A stretch of 24,615 nucleotides of DNA from Haplosporangium gracile (lineage: Eukaryota; Mortierellomycota; Mortierellomycetes; Mortierellales; Mortierellaceae): the NCBI GenBank assembly GCA_015499985.1, contig JAAAUF010000607.1, forward strand, positions 1 through 24,615, written 5' to 3'. Below are positions 1-8,786 of the stretch, piece by piece (position 1 is the stretch's first letter; each line of letters opens with the position of its first letter). The translations under genes were made by a program, and so were the position numbers. The notes under the pieces are model-generated. The model made no database searches and had not been told where the DNA came from. It worked only from the letters and a program-made list of their open reading frames with translations.

Positions 1-1
1 A

Positions 2-167
2 ATGAAGAAGCGTGGTCTTCCACTTGTCGACGGTCTTCTTGGTAGTCTTCCTGTTGTCGGTGGTCTCACAGGCAGTGGAGGTTCTGAAATGAAGAAGCGT
101 GGTCTTCCACTTGTCGGCGGTGTTGTTCAGCGTCTTCCCGTTTTTGGCGATGTGTTGGAAAAGCGCA
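2..167 (+). repeat. In-frame 87-nt tandem repeat encoding KKR-GLPLV peptide units
   Basis: The sequence beginning atgaagaagcgtggtcttcc at 2 recurs at 89, giving an 87-nt period (29 codons). The first ~32 nt are nearly identical and the unit diverges after the GLPLV codons, although a second LPV motif is kept at the same relative place. The array is cut by the window edge, so more units may lie upstream. Confidence 0.85.
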
Positions 168-988
168 ACGGTGATGGTGATGGTGATGTTAGCAAGGACG
201 AGGAAGATGGCTACAATAACCGTCATCGAGGTGGGAATAACCATCACGGTGGCAACACTCCTTGCGAATGCGGCAATGATCACTACGGAAGAGGAAACAA
301 CCACCACGGAGGCTATGGCGATAGTGGTCTTACTACCATCGACCTCAATGCTATCATCAAGACCAAGATCGATATTATTGCCAAGATCTATATCCGTGTC
401 ATTGTCGACGCTCTAATTGGCACCAAGGCTGATATTCTGGTCAAACTGTGCGCAAAGCTGAACATTAACCTCCTGGTCGATCTCGATATTGCTGCCAAGG
501 TCAAAGGTAGTTTTTTACGGCTTTGTGTTATTTCCTCTTGATCTCTGCTCGCGACTTTGCATCCTTGATGCTAACAAAAAACCTATTTGGTCTCTTCTTT
601 TTCTTTTATTATTCTTATAGCCATTGTCGATGCTAAGGTGGATGCTACTGTCAAGGTCTGGGTCAACTCTGACATCAAGGCCAGGATCGGTGACTCTGTC
701 CGCGGTCACTGCTCCCATTCGTGCTCGTCAGATGTTGATGAAGATATCTTGGCTGATATCCTTGCTTCGATCAAGATCAATCTCGGACGTCTCCTTGCCA
801 GCCTAGATGCCAACCTTTTGGCTGACATCCGTATCCGTCTTAATGCCCTGGGCATCAAGCCGAATGCCCATGAGAGCCTTGCTCTGGGTCTGGATCTTAG
901 TGTCATTATTGATGAGGTTGTTAAGAATTGCAGGCATGCCGAATCTTTGATCCTTGCTGAGTTGAAGTTTATCATTGGCGCCATATAG
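2..988 (+). CDS. Kexin-processed repeat-peptide precursor-like protein, 5' partial
   Basis: I do not recognise a named family. The visible protein is about 290 aa from two exons, 2-506 and 621-988, joined across a GT-AG intron at 507-620 (g|cc restores an Ala codon). The reading frame is open to the window edge, so the start and any signal peptide lie outside. Two copies of a 29-residue unit begin the visible part. Each has a dibasic KKR followed by GLPLV and a hydrophobic stretch with a second LPV motif, and a third KR closes the array (residues 4, 33 and 55). This is the layout of secreted precursors cut by kexin (Kex2). Residues about 70-110 are rich in Gly, Asn and His with a CEC motif. 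The remaining ~180 residues alternate Asp/Lys with Ile/Leu/Ala, suggesting amphipathic segments, and include an HCSHSC motif. Secretion and processing are inference from the KR spacing. Confidence 0.7.
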
Positions 989-1053
989 TTTACATATCTC
1001 TTGCCATATTTCGCCAGCTAAATAAATAATGTTTTGATGATGATAATTCCGAA

Positions 1054-1065
1054 GTGTGTGTGTGT
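1054..1065. repeat. Short (GT)n microsatellite
   Basis: A short run of alternating GT follows the 3' end of the peptide-precursor gene and precedes the 3' end of the Fanzor locus. No function is implied. Confidence 0.7.
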
Positions 1066-1089
1066 GACCTCCGCGCAATGGCTGAACTA

Positions 1090-3731
1090 CTACGTCACTG
1101 AAGCGACATAAGGCCCGCCTGCGCGGAAAGACCTTAAATCCGCACAAGGCGGACAGCGTGCTGGCGAGCACGTAAAAGAAGTGTAAAAAAACGCTAGTCT
1201 GCTATGTCTTTTCCTGTCGCTTGCGACCACGAGCCGTCCTAGACCCACCAACTTTCGTTGTCTTGATCTTCGTCTTCTTCTTGGCCGGCTCTCTTTCTCA
1301 TTGTCACCCTCCTTCGCTGGCCGCTTGCGATCACTACCCGACTCGGACTTTGCCCTCTTGGACGCACCGGACGTGCTCGTGAGCTGGGCCTCATGCTTGT
1401 AATCCTCCTTCCAGGGGTATTTGCCGTCCTCGTCAACCGGTTGTAAATAGTCGGGTCGCTCCTGTCTTTCGACGTAGGCGCGCAGAATATTTACCATGTT
1501 GTGCCCAGCCATAGCGTCGCGGTGGATGTACTTTTCGCAATCGCCGCAATATGAGCGACGGATGTTCCTCGGCCGACCGATAAACTTCTGGCATTTTGGG
1601 CACTTTTTGCTCGTGTAAAACTCATTCACACCGAGCACCAGATAGCCGAGTGAGCGTGCCTATGCATGTAAGGTTGGAGAGAGATCGAACCGACAGTTAG
1701 CACTACCTGGATCGGCGCGGGATAACAACACCCATACTGAAAAGAGCAAAGGTTGCCTTTGTGACAAAGTATGCCATAAACGTGCCGTGCAGGGACGAGA
1801 GCCTCGACTTAGACTTGAAGTCGTCCAAGCCGATGCCAATAACGACCTTGTCTTCGTCCTTCTTCTTCGCGCCAATTGACCCTCCCACCATGCGCAGCAA
1901 AGCATCCGTCAATCGATGATATTTCTCTTCCCGAGCTGCCTTTGCATACTGTTTGTGCCGCTTGAATTCGAAGTTGCTGCCGTTGTAGAAGTTGTCCAGC
2001 GCATCCTTGTAGGTATAGCGGTGCTGCACATAAGCATCGAAGTCGGCTCGCTCGCCATGTAGGAATGGATATGTCGTCTCGATCTTGCCGATCGACATCT
2101 CCTCGGCCTCCGACGACGACTCGGTGCTGGGTGTGGACGACTGTGCTGGCTGTGTCGAGGTCTCCTTCAGGGCCTTGGCCTTTTGCGCCTCCATTCATCT
2201 CCTGTGCTTGAACGTCGGATGGGCGACAGCCTTTTGCTTGGTAACCAGGTTGATGTGCCGTTCGCCGCTCTCGGCTCGACTGTCCGCCTTGACTTTGCCA
2301 TGCTTACTGCCTCTCGGCTTGTGACCTCGGCTTCCTCGCTTGTGACGCCCACGGTGGCGGTTGCGTCCTCCTTTTGGCTCCTTGTCAGGGGGAAGATAGG
2401 CATAGCTACCGACGACACAGGTTTGACCGAGATCGATGCCCAGGTACGAGACAGACGCCACCTAGTCGGCAGTGCAGCCCAATAACCGCTCGACGTCCTC
2501 CTTGGTCTTGAAAACGTTCCTGACCTCGGTCAGGTGGTCATCCGTACCGGCCGTGGTAGAAAGCAGGCAGTCCGGCAGCAAGTCGCTGTTGTACCGCTTG
2601 TACCGAACAGACAACAACTCGCGCAGCTTGAATGCTAGCACCTGCAATTGACGCCCGTCAGTCTTGATGGATCCACGGAGGAGGTAGCCTTTTGTGCATA
2701 AGCTCTTGGGTCAAAGTCTGCAGCGCGCAAGCCGTTGATGTGGTCGCGAATGCTACCAGGGCTCTTGACCCCGAAACCAGTCGCAGGTCAGGTCTTCTTG
2801 CGTCAGAGCCCGCTTGTCTGTATGATGGATGAGCTTCTCGAGGGTGGGGCGCAGCTCGACCTTTTTATGGAAAAAGGCACCAAGCTCTGCCTCGGTAAAG
2901 GTAAGATAGCCGTCCTCTACTGGTGACAAGGGCGCGATGGTCCACTTGTTGCCAGTCAAGCTGTTCAACCGTAAGAAGAGTTTGATCGTAAGCACCTTGT
3001 CGTTCAGCTTGATCTCGTTCTCACTCGACAGCTTGCCCTTCTTGATCATGGCGGCCTATAACGACATCAAGAGTAAACAGTTATATTGCGAAAGCCACCA
3101 AAGAAGTCTCCAAACATGCACAAGAAATCCGATGCATCACCTTCTTAGATAACTCCTTGCATCCATACATGTACTGCCGCTCGAGCTCTGCGGAGAGCTG
3201 CGAAGCGACCAATCGGACGAGGTAACCGGGAGTAAAGTCCTTGATGTTCTTGATTTCCGCCTTGAGCCTGTCCGGCTTTAGGAGGAAGTTCAGTTCCTGC
3301 AGCCGACGAATAAAGCTGTTGACCGTGGCAGCGACACCTGTGCTCGACGCCAAGGGAATGTTGCCCGAGTACAAGAATGCGAGGAAGGTCTTCAGGAAAT
3401 GCGTCTTCTTTCCTTCTCCGTGACCATCCTCGACAACATTATTTTGCTTGTCGCCCTTGTCCAGCTCCTTTGACAAAAGTCGAGGACAAAGCTGATCGAG
3501 GATGGCCATGTCCATACTGTTGGTGACTACCAACGAGTCCTTGGGGCACTGCTCGCCAGGGGCATGACGAGGATAGAACACCGCTTGGCCTCTCCGTTTG
3601 ATGAACAACGCCTCACGAACAGTTTCTTGAACGCCAGAGACGATCAATTGCGAAGCACCAAAGTCTGACATCACAGTTTCAATATTCTCTCTGAGGTTTT
3701 CTAGATCGAGCACGACCGTGGATGCTTCCAC
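1090..3731 (-). pseudogene. Fanzor RuvC nuclease region with zinc ribbon, decayed
   Basis: Read on the minus strand, 3141-3731 holds an unrecognised helical region. It splices over 3056-3140 into 2780-3055, then after two single-base frame changes reaches RGSIKTDGRQLQVL. The RuvC-I motif YLGIDLGQTCVVG is encoded near 2410-2450, directly after the stop at 2462. KQKAV...FKHRR leads to the stop at 2195, then GIGLDDF...SRLSSLH (1790-1840). A GC-AG intron follows, then LGVNEFYTSKKCPKC, a second CxxC (YCGDC) and HRDAMAGHN, the RuvC-III aspartate (1480-1640). This CxxC...CxxC-HRD order is the TnpB/Fanzor signature. The basic tail after 1400 is low in complexity. I could not place the RuvC-II acid: the consensus-like LHESF position reads LHGTF here. 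With these lesions no intact nuclease is expected. Confidence 0.85.
1110..1175 (-). ncRNA. Candidate structured RNA (omega/fRNA-like) at the Fanzor 3' end
   Basis: Three small perfect stem-loops follow one another: CGTGCT-loop-AGCACG (1157-1172), TCCGC-loop-GCGGA (1139-1153) and CCGC-loop-GCGG (1115-1126). A longer alternative pairing of GTCCGCC with GGCGGGC (near 1113-1119 and 1148-1154) is also possible. They overlap the last codons of the open Fanzor frame. In TnpB and Fanzor loci the guide RNA scaffold commonly lies at or beyond the 3' end of the nuclease gene, so the placement fits. It could equally be a terminator-like fold or chance in GC-rich DNA. No covariation can be tested from one sequence. 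Confidence 0.3.
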
Positions 3732-4204
3732 ATCATTTCGTCTAACATCTGCTTCCGCTCGAAGTGGCCGTGGATCTGAGGCTTGATCGGTGGGAGGGCT
3801 TCTTTGGTTGGAGTGCTGGAGGGTCAGGCTTGTCGGGAGGCGGGTTTCATGACTTCAGCTCGTACTACTGCATGACTGGGGATGGCTCGTACTTCTGTGT
3901 GGGTTCGTACCGCACCTTGGCCGAGTACCGCGGGCGATACGTCGAAGCGTTGACCGAGCTGGGCTTGTCGACGGTCGCAAACATGTTCGGGGGCCTGCTC
4001 GCAACTGTCGACGAGGCTTGGGCACCCAGTAAGGCTCTGTCGGAGACGAAAGTTGAAAAAAGGAAGGGGTGAACACCATGCTCAGTGTTCCACAAATGTA
4101 TGGAAAGAAGGTGAACAAGTAGATGCTACTTACCTCTTCGCGACGCGTGCCTTGTATGCTTCCTTTTGGTGCTCCTTGTACTGCATCATAAAGTCTTCCA
4201 CGCG

Positions 4205-5305
4205 CTACCGAAGAGAATCGTAGATTGGTGTGGCATCGGAATCCGCTTCCAGTGGGGCCGTCGTCTCGGCACGGTCCTGCTTCATAGTGACGAAGACCTT
4301 GAGGGCGTTATCAAACGACGCGAAAGTCCAATCGTTGGCATCGTCCTTGCATGTCTTGCGAATTACCTCAGGCAGGGTCAGGTAGTCTTGGAGGATGGAT
4401 GCCTCGTCTTGGACAATGGATACCTCATTCACAGAATAGGAGTAAGGAGTGAGAGCATGGTAAGTGACCTGAACACAAACCAATGTCAGAACATGGTCGT
4501 GAAAAGGGAGGTTGTTGTTCTTACCCTTTTTTTCCAGCTTCTTGATCAGCTTGCGGTTCGTCTCGATACCGAGCGTGGGGATATTGCCCGTATAGTCGTT
4601 GCCGCTAATGATGGCAAGGGTCACCAGTTGGATGCTGGTCACATCCAGCGCGTTGAGGACAGTGGCTTTGTCGTACAGCAAGTACCGTCGCGACTTGCCC
4701 CTTCCCATCGGCCGCCATACTACAGGGACGCTCTTGTAGAAGAGCAGGTCACTGTCGCCTGTGACGACGACGCCCACCTCCTGGCAGTCAGTGGCAATCT
4801 TGACGTCTGCTTCAGTGGCACACAGGATGATCTCGTAGCCATTATTCGCCATGTAGTCAACAAAACCCCAACGGTCCTTCATGGTCCAGCTGAAAGCCGA
4901 CGCGAGTTTTTTGTAGACAGTCTTCACGTGGTGTTTGTGAATGCGCTTGTTGGTCTGGAGGCGGTCCTCCAGCGTGACGAGGACTCTGTACGCGCGGTCG
5001 CGAGCCTTGTGGAGGTTTTGTTTGCGTTGGTGGTGGGTATTAGCTTTTTCAGCTGCTGGATGGCCATCGACGTAGAGAATAAGCTCGTCTTTCTTGCCAA
5101 GCTTGATGAGCTGTTGTTCGAGTCGACGATGGGCATTGTTGGTGTCAGAATGAGCTATACTATAAGCGTATCGGATAGTTGATAACTGGGAGCCGCAAAC
5201 ATCGACCCTTATCTTGGAGGCTAGGGTCGGGCAGGATGGCTTGCCATGGATGTCAGCCGCGTGACCCTTGTTTCGGAGCAGGAGCCACGAGCCTTTCACG
5301 CCCAT
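4205..5305 (-). CDS. XPG/FEN1-like PIN-domain nuclease (N-terminal part of the XPG-Fanzor locus)
   Basis: The ORF is 366 aa if unspliced, from the ATG at 5303-5305. That start gives the family's N-terminal MGVKG, which in FEN1/XPG must be at the terminus. The open frame continues upstream to 5542 but encodes only a CA/T-rich leader. The metal-binding acids of the XPG fold are all present: D35 (RVDV), D80 (YVDG), E165 and D167 (TEAD, the SEAEA site), D184 and D186 (GDSD), and D237 in SGNDYTGNIPTLG, the counterpart of the GCDY helix-hairpin-helix entry. Members cut flap or bubble DNA. Here the partner and substrate are unknown. A convincing 56-nt intron (4469-4524, GTAAGA...TTCAG with CTGAC branch) would shift the frame, whereas reading through it does not. 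The TAG at 4205 is followed in the same frame by more coding-like sequence (VEDFMMQYKEH), so this protein is probably truncated by mutation. Confidence 0.82.
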   Translation of the reverse strand: MGVKGSWLLLRNKGHAADIHGKPSCPTLASKIRVDVCGSQLSTIRYAYSIAHSDTNNAHRRLEQQLIKLGKKDELILYVDGHPAAEKANTHHQRKQNLHKARDRAYRVLVTLEDRLQTNKRIHKHHVKTVYKKLASAFSWTMKDRWGFVDYMANNGYEIILCATEADVKIATDCQEVGVVVTGDSDLLFYKSVPVVWRPMGRGKSRRYLLYDKATVLNALDVTSIQLVTLAIISGNDYTGNIPTLGIETNRKLIKKLEKKGKNNNLPFHDHVLTLVCVQVTYHALTPYSYSVNEVSIVQDEASILQDYLTLPEVIRKTCKDDANDWTFASFDNALKVFVTMKQDRAETTAPLEADSDATPIYDSLR

Positions 5306-5904
5306 GCCTGGCCTAGGAGGATGTAGCAGTGCGGAGGTGGGAGTGAGCAAGCTGTTGAGATGGATGTGAGTAGGCGGTTGTGGAACTGTGGAATGAGAAT
5401 TATGTGTGTTGGTGATGGGATGTGTGTTGATGAGAAGAGGAGTGTGTGTGTTTTTTTTGTTTTTAAGAAATTTATTGCGTCGTGGGTGTGTGTGCAGTAA
5501 AAGAGAACAGCTAGGACAACAGCGTGTCCGTGACGCGATCAACTTTCCAAATGCGGCGATGGAGGTCCGAAGGGTTAAAATAAGGAAAAAAAATCAAGGG
5601 GCAAGCGGGACGAAGGGAATAATAACAAATGCGATCCCGAGATCTACCTTTGGAGGCGTCATGTGACAATTTCGAGCATTTGTTTACACCTCGGGGCACC
5701 AAGGACTAAAGCGAATACCCCCTCATCTCCATCTTTTTCCTCTTTTACTCTCTCCCCTCACTCTCCCATTCCCTCTTTCTCACTCTCTCTCTCTCTCACC
5801 ACTCTCCCCTCTCGGTCCCCGGACACACACTTCCTTTACACTTTACTTCTCTCCACTCCCTTCTCTTTCTCTTCCTCCTCTCTTCCTTTATATTAATATC
5901 CGAT
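5306..5904. other. Divergent intergenic region between the XPG-Fanzor locus and SDHB
   Basis: No gene is supported here. Both sides have host-like fungal leaders. On the minus strand 5310-5500 is CA-rich and pyrimidine-rich before the XPG start. On the plus strand 5725-5895 is almost entirely C/T before the SDHB start, ending in an AT-rich TATATTAATATC at 5889-5900, which is too close to the ATG to be a usual TATA box. A GC-rich patch at 5510-5570 separates the two. Confidence 0.6.
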
Positions 5905-7699
5905 ATGTCCTTCTCGCTCGCCAAACAGTCCGTCCTCGGCCTCACGCGCCCTGTCTTGAAGTACAGCGTCCCTTCGGTAAAAAATAAAAAGAAAAAAAAC
6001 TTGTACACTCACATTCACTTTCCTACTTCACATACACATACACACGCACACGACCACCTTCCTTTCTTCTCCTCTTCTCTTTCTTCCTTCAACAGCACCT
6101 CTCATTCAACTCCTTCTCCGACAATTGTTCTCTTTATTCGATTACACTTCCTTCCGGAGCATATGAAAGTGCAAAAAACACGTATAACTAATCACGTTTT
6201 TTTCCGTCTCGGCTTGTGATTGACTATTTCGGGATTGCCGACTTTTTTTTAATGCAAAATAGGCCCCTGTTGCCATTGCCCGTACCTTTGCCACCGAGGC
6301 GCCCGCCAAGAAGACAAAGACTTTTCAAATCTACCGCTGGGTATGTGAATCTGCTCATCTCCGAGAATGACAATACAAGAAAAAATAGCGTGATTATGTG
6401 TGTGGTTCGGAATCTATACATATGGCGCTTGCCGTCCCTCCTATGCTCTTTTTTTGGCGCTGTTCGGTCTTTTCAGTTTTGCGTTTAGGAGACCCAGGAA
6501 AGGGGAAAAACAAAATTGTCCGAGACCGACTCTGATACTAACGAAAATTATTCTTTGTCGCCTTGATATCAACGGTACAGAACCCTGACCAGCCCGCCGA
6601 GAAGCCCAAGCTGCAGTCATATGAGATCGACATGGACAACTGCGGTCCCATGGTCCTCGATGCCCTCATCAAGATCAAGAACGAGATCGTCGCTCCTGCC
6701 GTGAGGGTATTTGCGGTTCCTGCGCCATGAACATTGGCGGTTCCAACACCCTTGCCTGTATTTGCAAGATTGAGGTTGATAGCAAGCCCACCAAGATTTA
6801 TCCCTTGCCCCACAGTGAGTTTCCTTTTCGGATTGATTGAAATGACGTACACTTATAACTTTCTTTGCTTGCGCGGTATCGCCAGTTGGGAGAAGATAGG
6901 AGAGGAAGGGTTTCTTTGGCAATGCCATTCATGATTCCATTTGTATATTGGAAGAAGAAAGATGTGCTATTTTGCAATAATGTCGTTGCTTTCATCTCAA
7001 GATGAAAGTGTGTTATTTAGCAGTGGTATTAATAATTCCATCTCCATACTGTTCAAATGAATAGCCTACGTTATCAAGGATCTTGTTCCCGATTTGACCG
7101 AGTTCTACGCCCAGTACAAGTCGATTGAGCCCTTCTTGAAGCAAAAGACCTCCGAGCCCGAGCGCGAGAACTTGCAGACGATTGAGGATCGCAAGAAGTT
7201 GGATGGTCTTTACGAGTGCATTCTCTGCGCCTGCTGTTCTACATCTTGCCCTTCGTACTGGTGGAACTCGGATCAATACCTTGGACCTGCCGTCTTGATG
7301 CAGGCTTACCGCTGGATGATTGACAGCAGAGATCAGTTCGGACCTGAGCGTCGCCAGGCCCTCCAGAACCCTTTCTCCCTCTACCGTTGCCACACCATCA
7401 TGAGTACGTCCTCCCACGGACTTTACATGGATTCCTTCATTGTGTTCCTCGAGCCTTGAATACCTTTACTGACATCATTATTCTCTCTCTCCTTGTTACT
7501 TGTAGACTGCGCCAAGACCTGCCCCAAGGGACTTAACCCCGTAAGTTGACTGGACAATCAATACGAATGCGCTTGATGTTTGTTTTGGTTGAAGTATCGA
7601 ATTATGTTCTGTTCCTAAGGCCTTGTTGTGCTGTCTTTTTCAATGAACTCATAGGGTCTTGCTATTGCCCAGATCAAGAAGGAGATGGCTTTGGAGTAA
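5905..7699 (+). CDS. SDHB: Succinate dehydrogenase iron-sulfur subunit (complex II), frame broken by apparent 19-nt deletion
   Basis: SDHB carries electrons from the FAD of Sdh1 through three iron-sulfur clusters to ubiquinone at the mitochondrial inner membrane. Exons are 5905-5976, 6263-6340, 6581-6814, 7065-7403, 7506-7540 and 7655-7699, all with GT-AG introns. The second intron has a perfect TACTAAC branch site at 6536-6542. The N-terminus is a basic mitochondrial presequence ending near [11 protein letters not shown]. Visible motifs are CREGICGSC and ACIC (2Fe-2S), [16 protein letters not shown] (4Fe-4S) and [11 protein letters not shown] (3Fe-4S). At 6687-6690 the frame passes from KIKNEI straight into CGTCGCTCC, so the conserved DSTLTF-like residues before RRSC are missing. 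The exons total 803 nt. Adding 19 nt restores a normal 273-aa length. As written, translation stops at 6728-6730. The identity is certain. Whether the lesion is real or an assembly error is not. Confidence 0.95.
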
Positions 7700-8111
7700 A
7701 TATTTCTCTGCAGTTATTTTCTTTTCCGTCACTCCTCTCACTCACAACACACCCACACACCTTTATGGTCGATTGCTGGAGCAAAGACCATTGCCCCCAT
7801 CATTGACTTGAACTCGCATAATAAACGATTCCTTTTTTTTTCATTTCGCCTTTTGGACAACGGTTCGTCAAACCCGGAAGATGTTCAAAGCGGAGTAGGG
7901 TGCGAAAATTGATGCGTCAACTGTCAAGTCATTCGAGAGGCTTAGATCTCGATTCTGCCCCTCCTGTTCCTGCTTTTTTTTTTCGCACCCCCCTTCCCTC
8001 CCACTGCCCCAACCGTTCCTAGGAGAAGACGCCCCTCCATTCATACCCACCCTTCCATCACCTTAACAACCTACTCAACAACCAACAGGACAAGACAAGG
8101 GATTCCATGAC
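7700..8111. other. Intergenic region between SDHB and the Mic12-like gene
   Basis: This holds the SDHB 3' UTR (AATAAA-like ATAATAAACG near 7820, then a T run) and the promoter or leader of the next gene, with a C-rich stretch at 7985-8065. I see no additional gene. The longest frames are short and unlike known proteins. Confidence 0.55.
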
Positions 8112-8786
8112 ATGACGGTTGTTCCAGGCTCCCAGTCGATTTTGGGATTCACGGGCGGGGTGTTGAGCTCGATGACGGCGTACTCGTTGGTTGCGGATTC
8201 GATCCGGTCCGACCTCAGACAGGTTGATCAGTCGCTCGTTCGAGCCCGGCGGGCGCTTGAGTATGGCCTGCCTCTTTTTATTCGCGACGAGGTAATAACA
8301 TACTGTACTTGATGACATGATTGACAGGAGGTAGGGTCAGAGATAGCATGGAGTAGGATCAGGAGATTTTTGGCAAGAAAACAAAGAGGATTTGAACCAA
8401 CGACTTTTAGCGGAAAGACTACTTCGTTAACTTGAAAATTTCAGGAACGAGGAGGAGTAAGAGGAGGAGGAGGAGAAAATCTCAGGAAGTTTGCATGAAG
8501 TTGATAGTGGACACACATACTATCGCTATTACTACCATCATCGCCACCAACAGCAACATCTACTGACGACAAGCGGACACATCAAGCAACACTAACACCT
8601 TTTTTTAACCCTTCAATTTTAACGCAATAGGAGTTTCTGCAGGTGATAAATGCGCTGGAGGTGACTTCAAGACGGCAGAAGCGGGAAAAGTCGTTGTGGA
8701 GGAAACTCAAGTTGGCAGGACAGGGCAATTGGAACGCCGGACTTGCAGGCGCCGTCTCTGCCTTTCATGAGTGGAAGCAATCATAG
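8112..8786 (+). CDS. MIC12: Small inner-membrane protein resembling MICOS subunit Mic12/Aim5
   Basis: Two exons, 8112-8291 and 8631-8786, are joined over a GT-AG intron at 8292-8630 and encode 111 aa. A hydrophobic segment near residues 12-30 (GFTGGVLSSMTAYSLVADS) is followed by a predicted helix with basic and acidic residues (SDLRQVDQSLVRARRALE). The C-terminus (GNWNAGLAGAVSAFHEW) may form a second short helix. Fungal Mic12/Aim5 proteins share the small size, one N-terminal glycine-containing membrane span and a following heptad-like helix. They hold cristae junctions together in the MICOS complex. The assignment rests on that pattern, not on a diagnostic motif, so another small mitochondrial membrane protein is possible. 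A two-codon upstream ORF (ATG ACA TGA at 8107-8115) overlaps the chosen start. The neighbours SDHB and the Flx1-like carrier are also inner-membrane proteins. Confidence 0.55.

Larger units (their letters stand above)
1090..5305 (-). mobile_element. Decayed Fanzor (eukaryotic TnpB-like) locus with N-terminal XPG-like nuclease; element ends undefined
   Basis: The whole stretch reads as one ancient gene on the minus strand. From its 5' end it contains an XPG/FEN1-like nuclease (4205-5305), a linker exon (about 3732-4036), an unrecognised central region (about 2780-3731) and a Fanzor RuvC/zinc-ribbon region (1090-2777). Introns are visible at 4037-4133 (GTAAGT...ACAG), 3056-3140 (GTGATG...ATAG, joining exactly in frame) and 1660-1756 (GC...AG, joining exactly in frame). 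In-frame stops lie at 4205-4207, 3865-3867, 3847-3849, 2462-2464 and 2195-2197. The frame changes near 3800-3830, 3722-3730, 2775 and 2690. Sequence similar to the family resumes directly after each lesion, so this is a decayed copy. Fanzor genes are known RNA-guided nucleases carried by eukaryotic mobile elements. I could not define terminal repeats or a target duplication. Confidence 0.75.

Noticed and set aside
2195..4207. Stops in the Fanzor as proof of repeat-induced C-to-T mutation
   Set aside because: Any TAG or TGA is one transition from CAG, CGA or TGG, so the stops alone carry no such information without an intact reference copy.
5306..5542. N-terminal extension of the XPG-like ORF upstream of MGVKG
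   Set aside because: It encodes CA/T-rich leader-like sequence, and the XPG/FEN1 N-terminus is normally the initiator Met-Gly itself.
1066..5567. GACCTCC (1066-1072) and GGAGGTC (5561-5567) as terminal inverted repeats of the Fanzor element
   Set aside because: Only 7 bp match, the flanks show no target-site duplication, and a pair this short is expected by chance over this distance.
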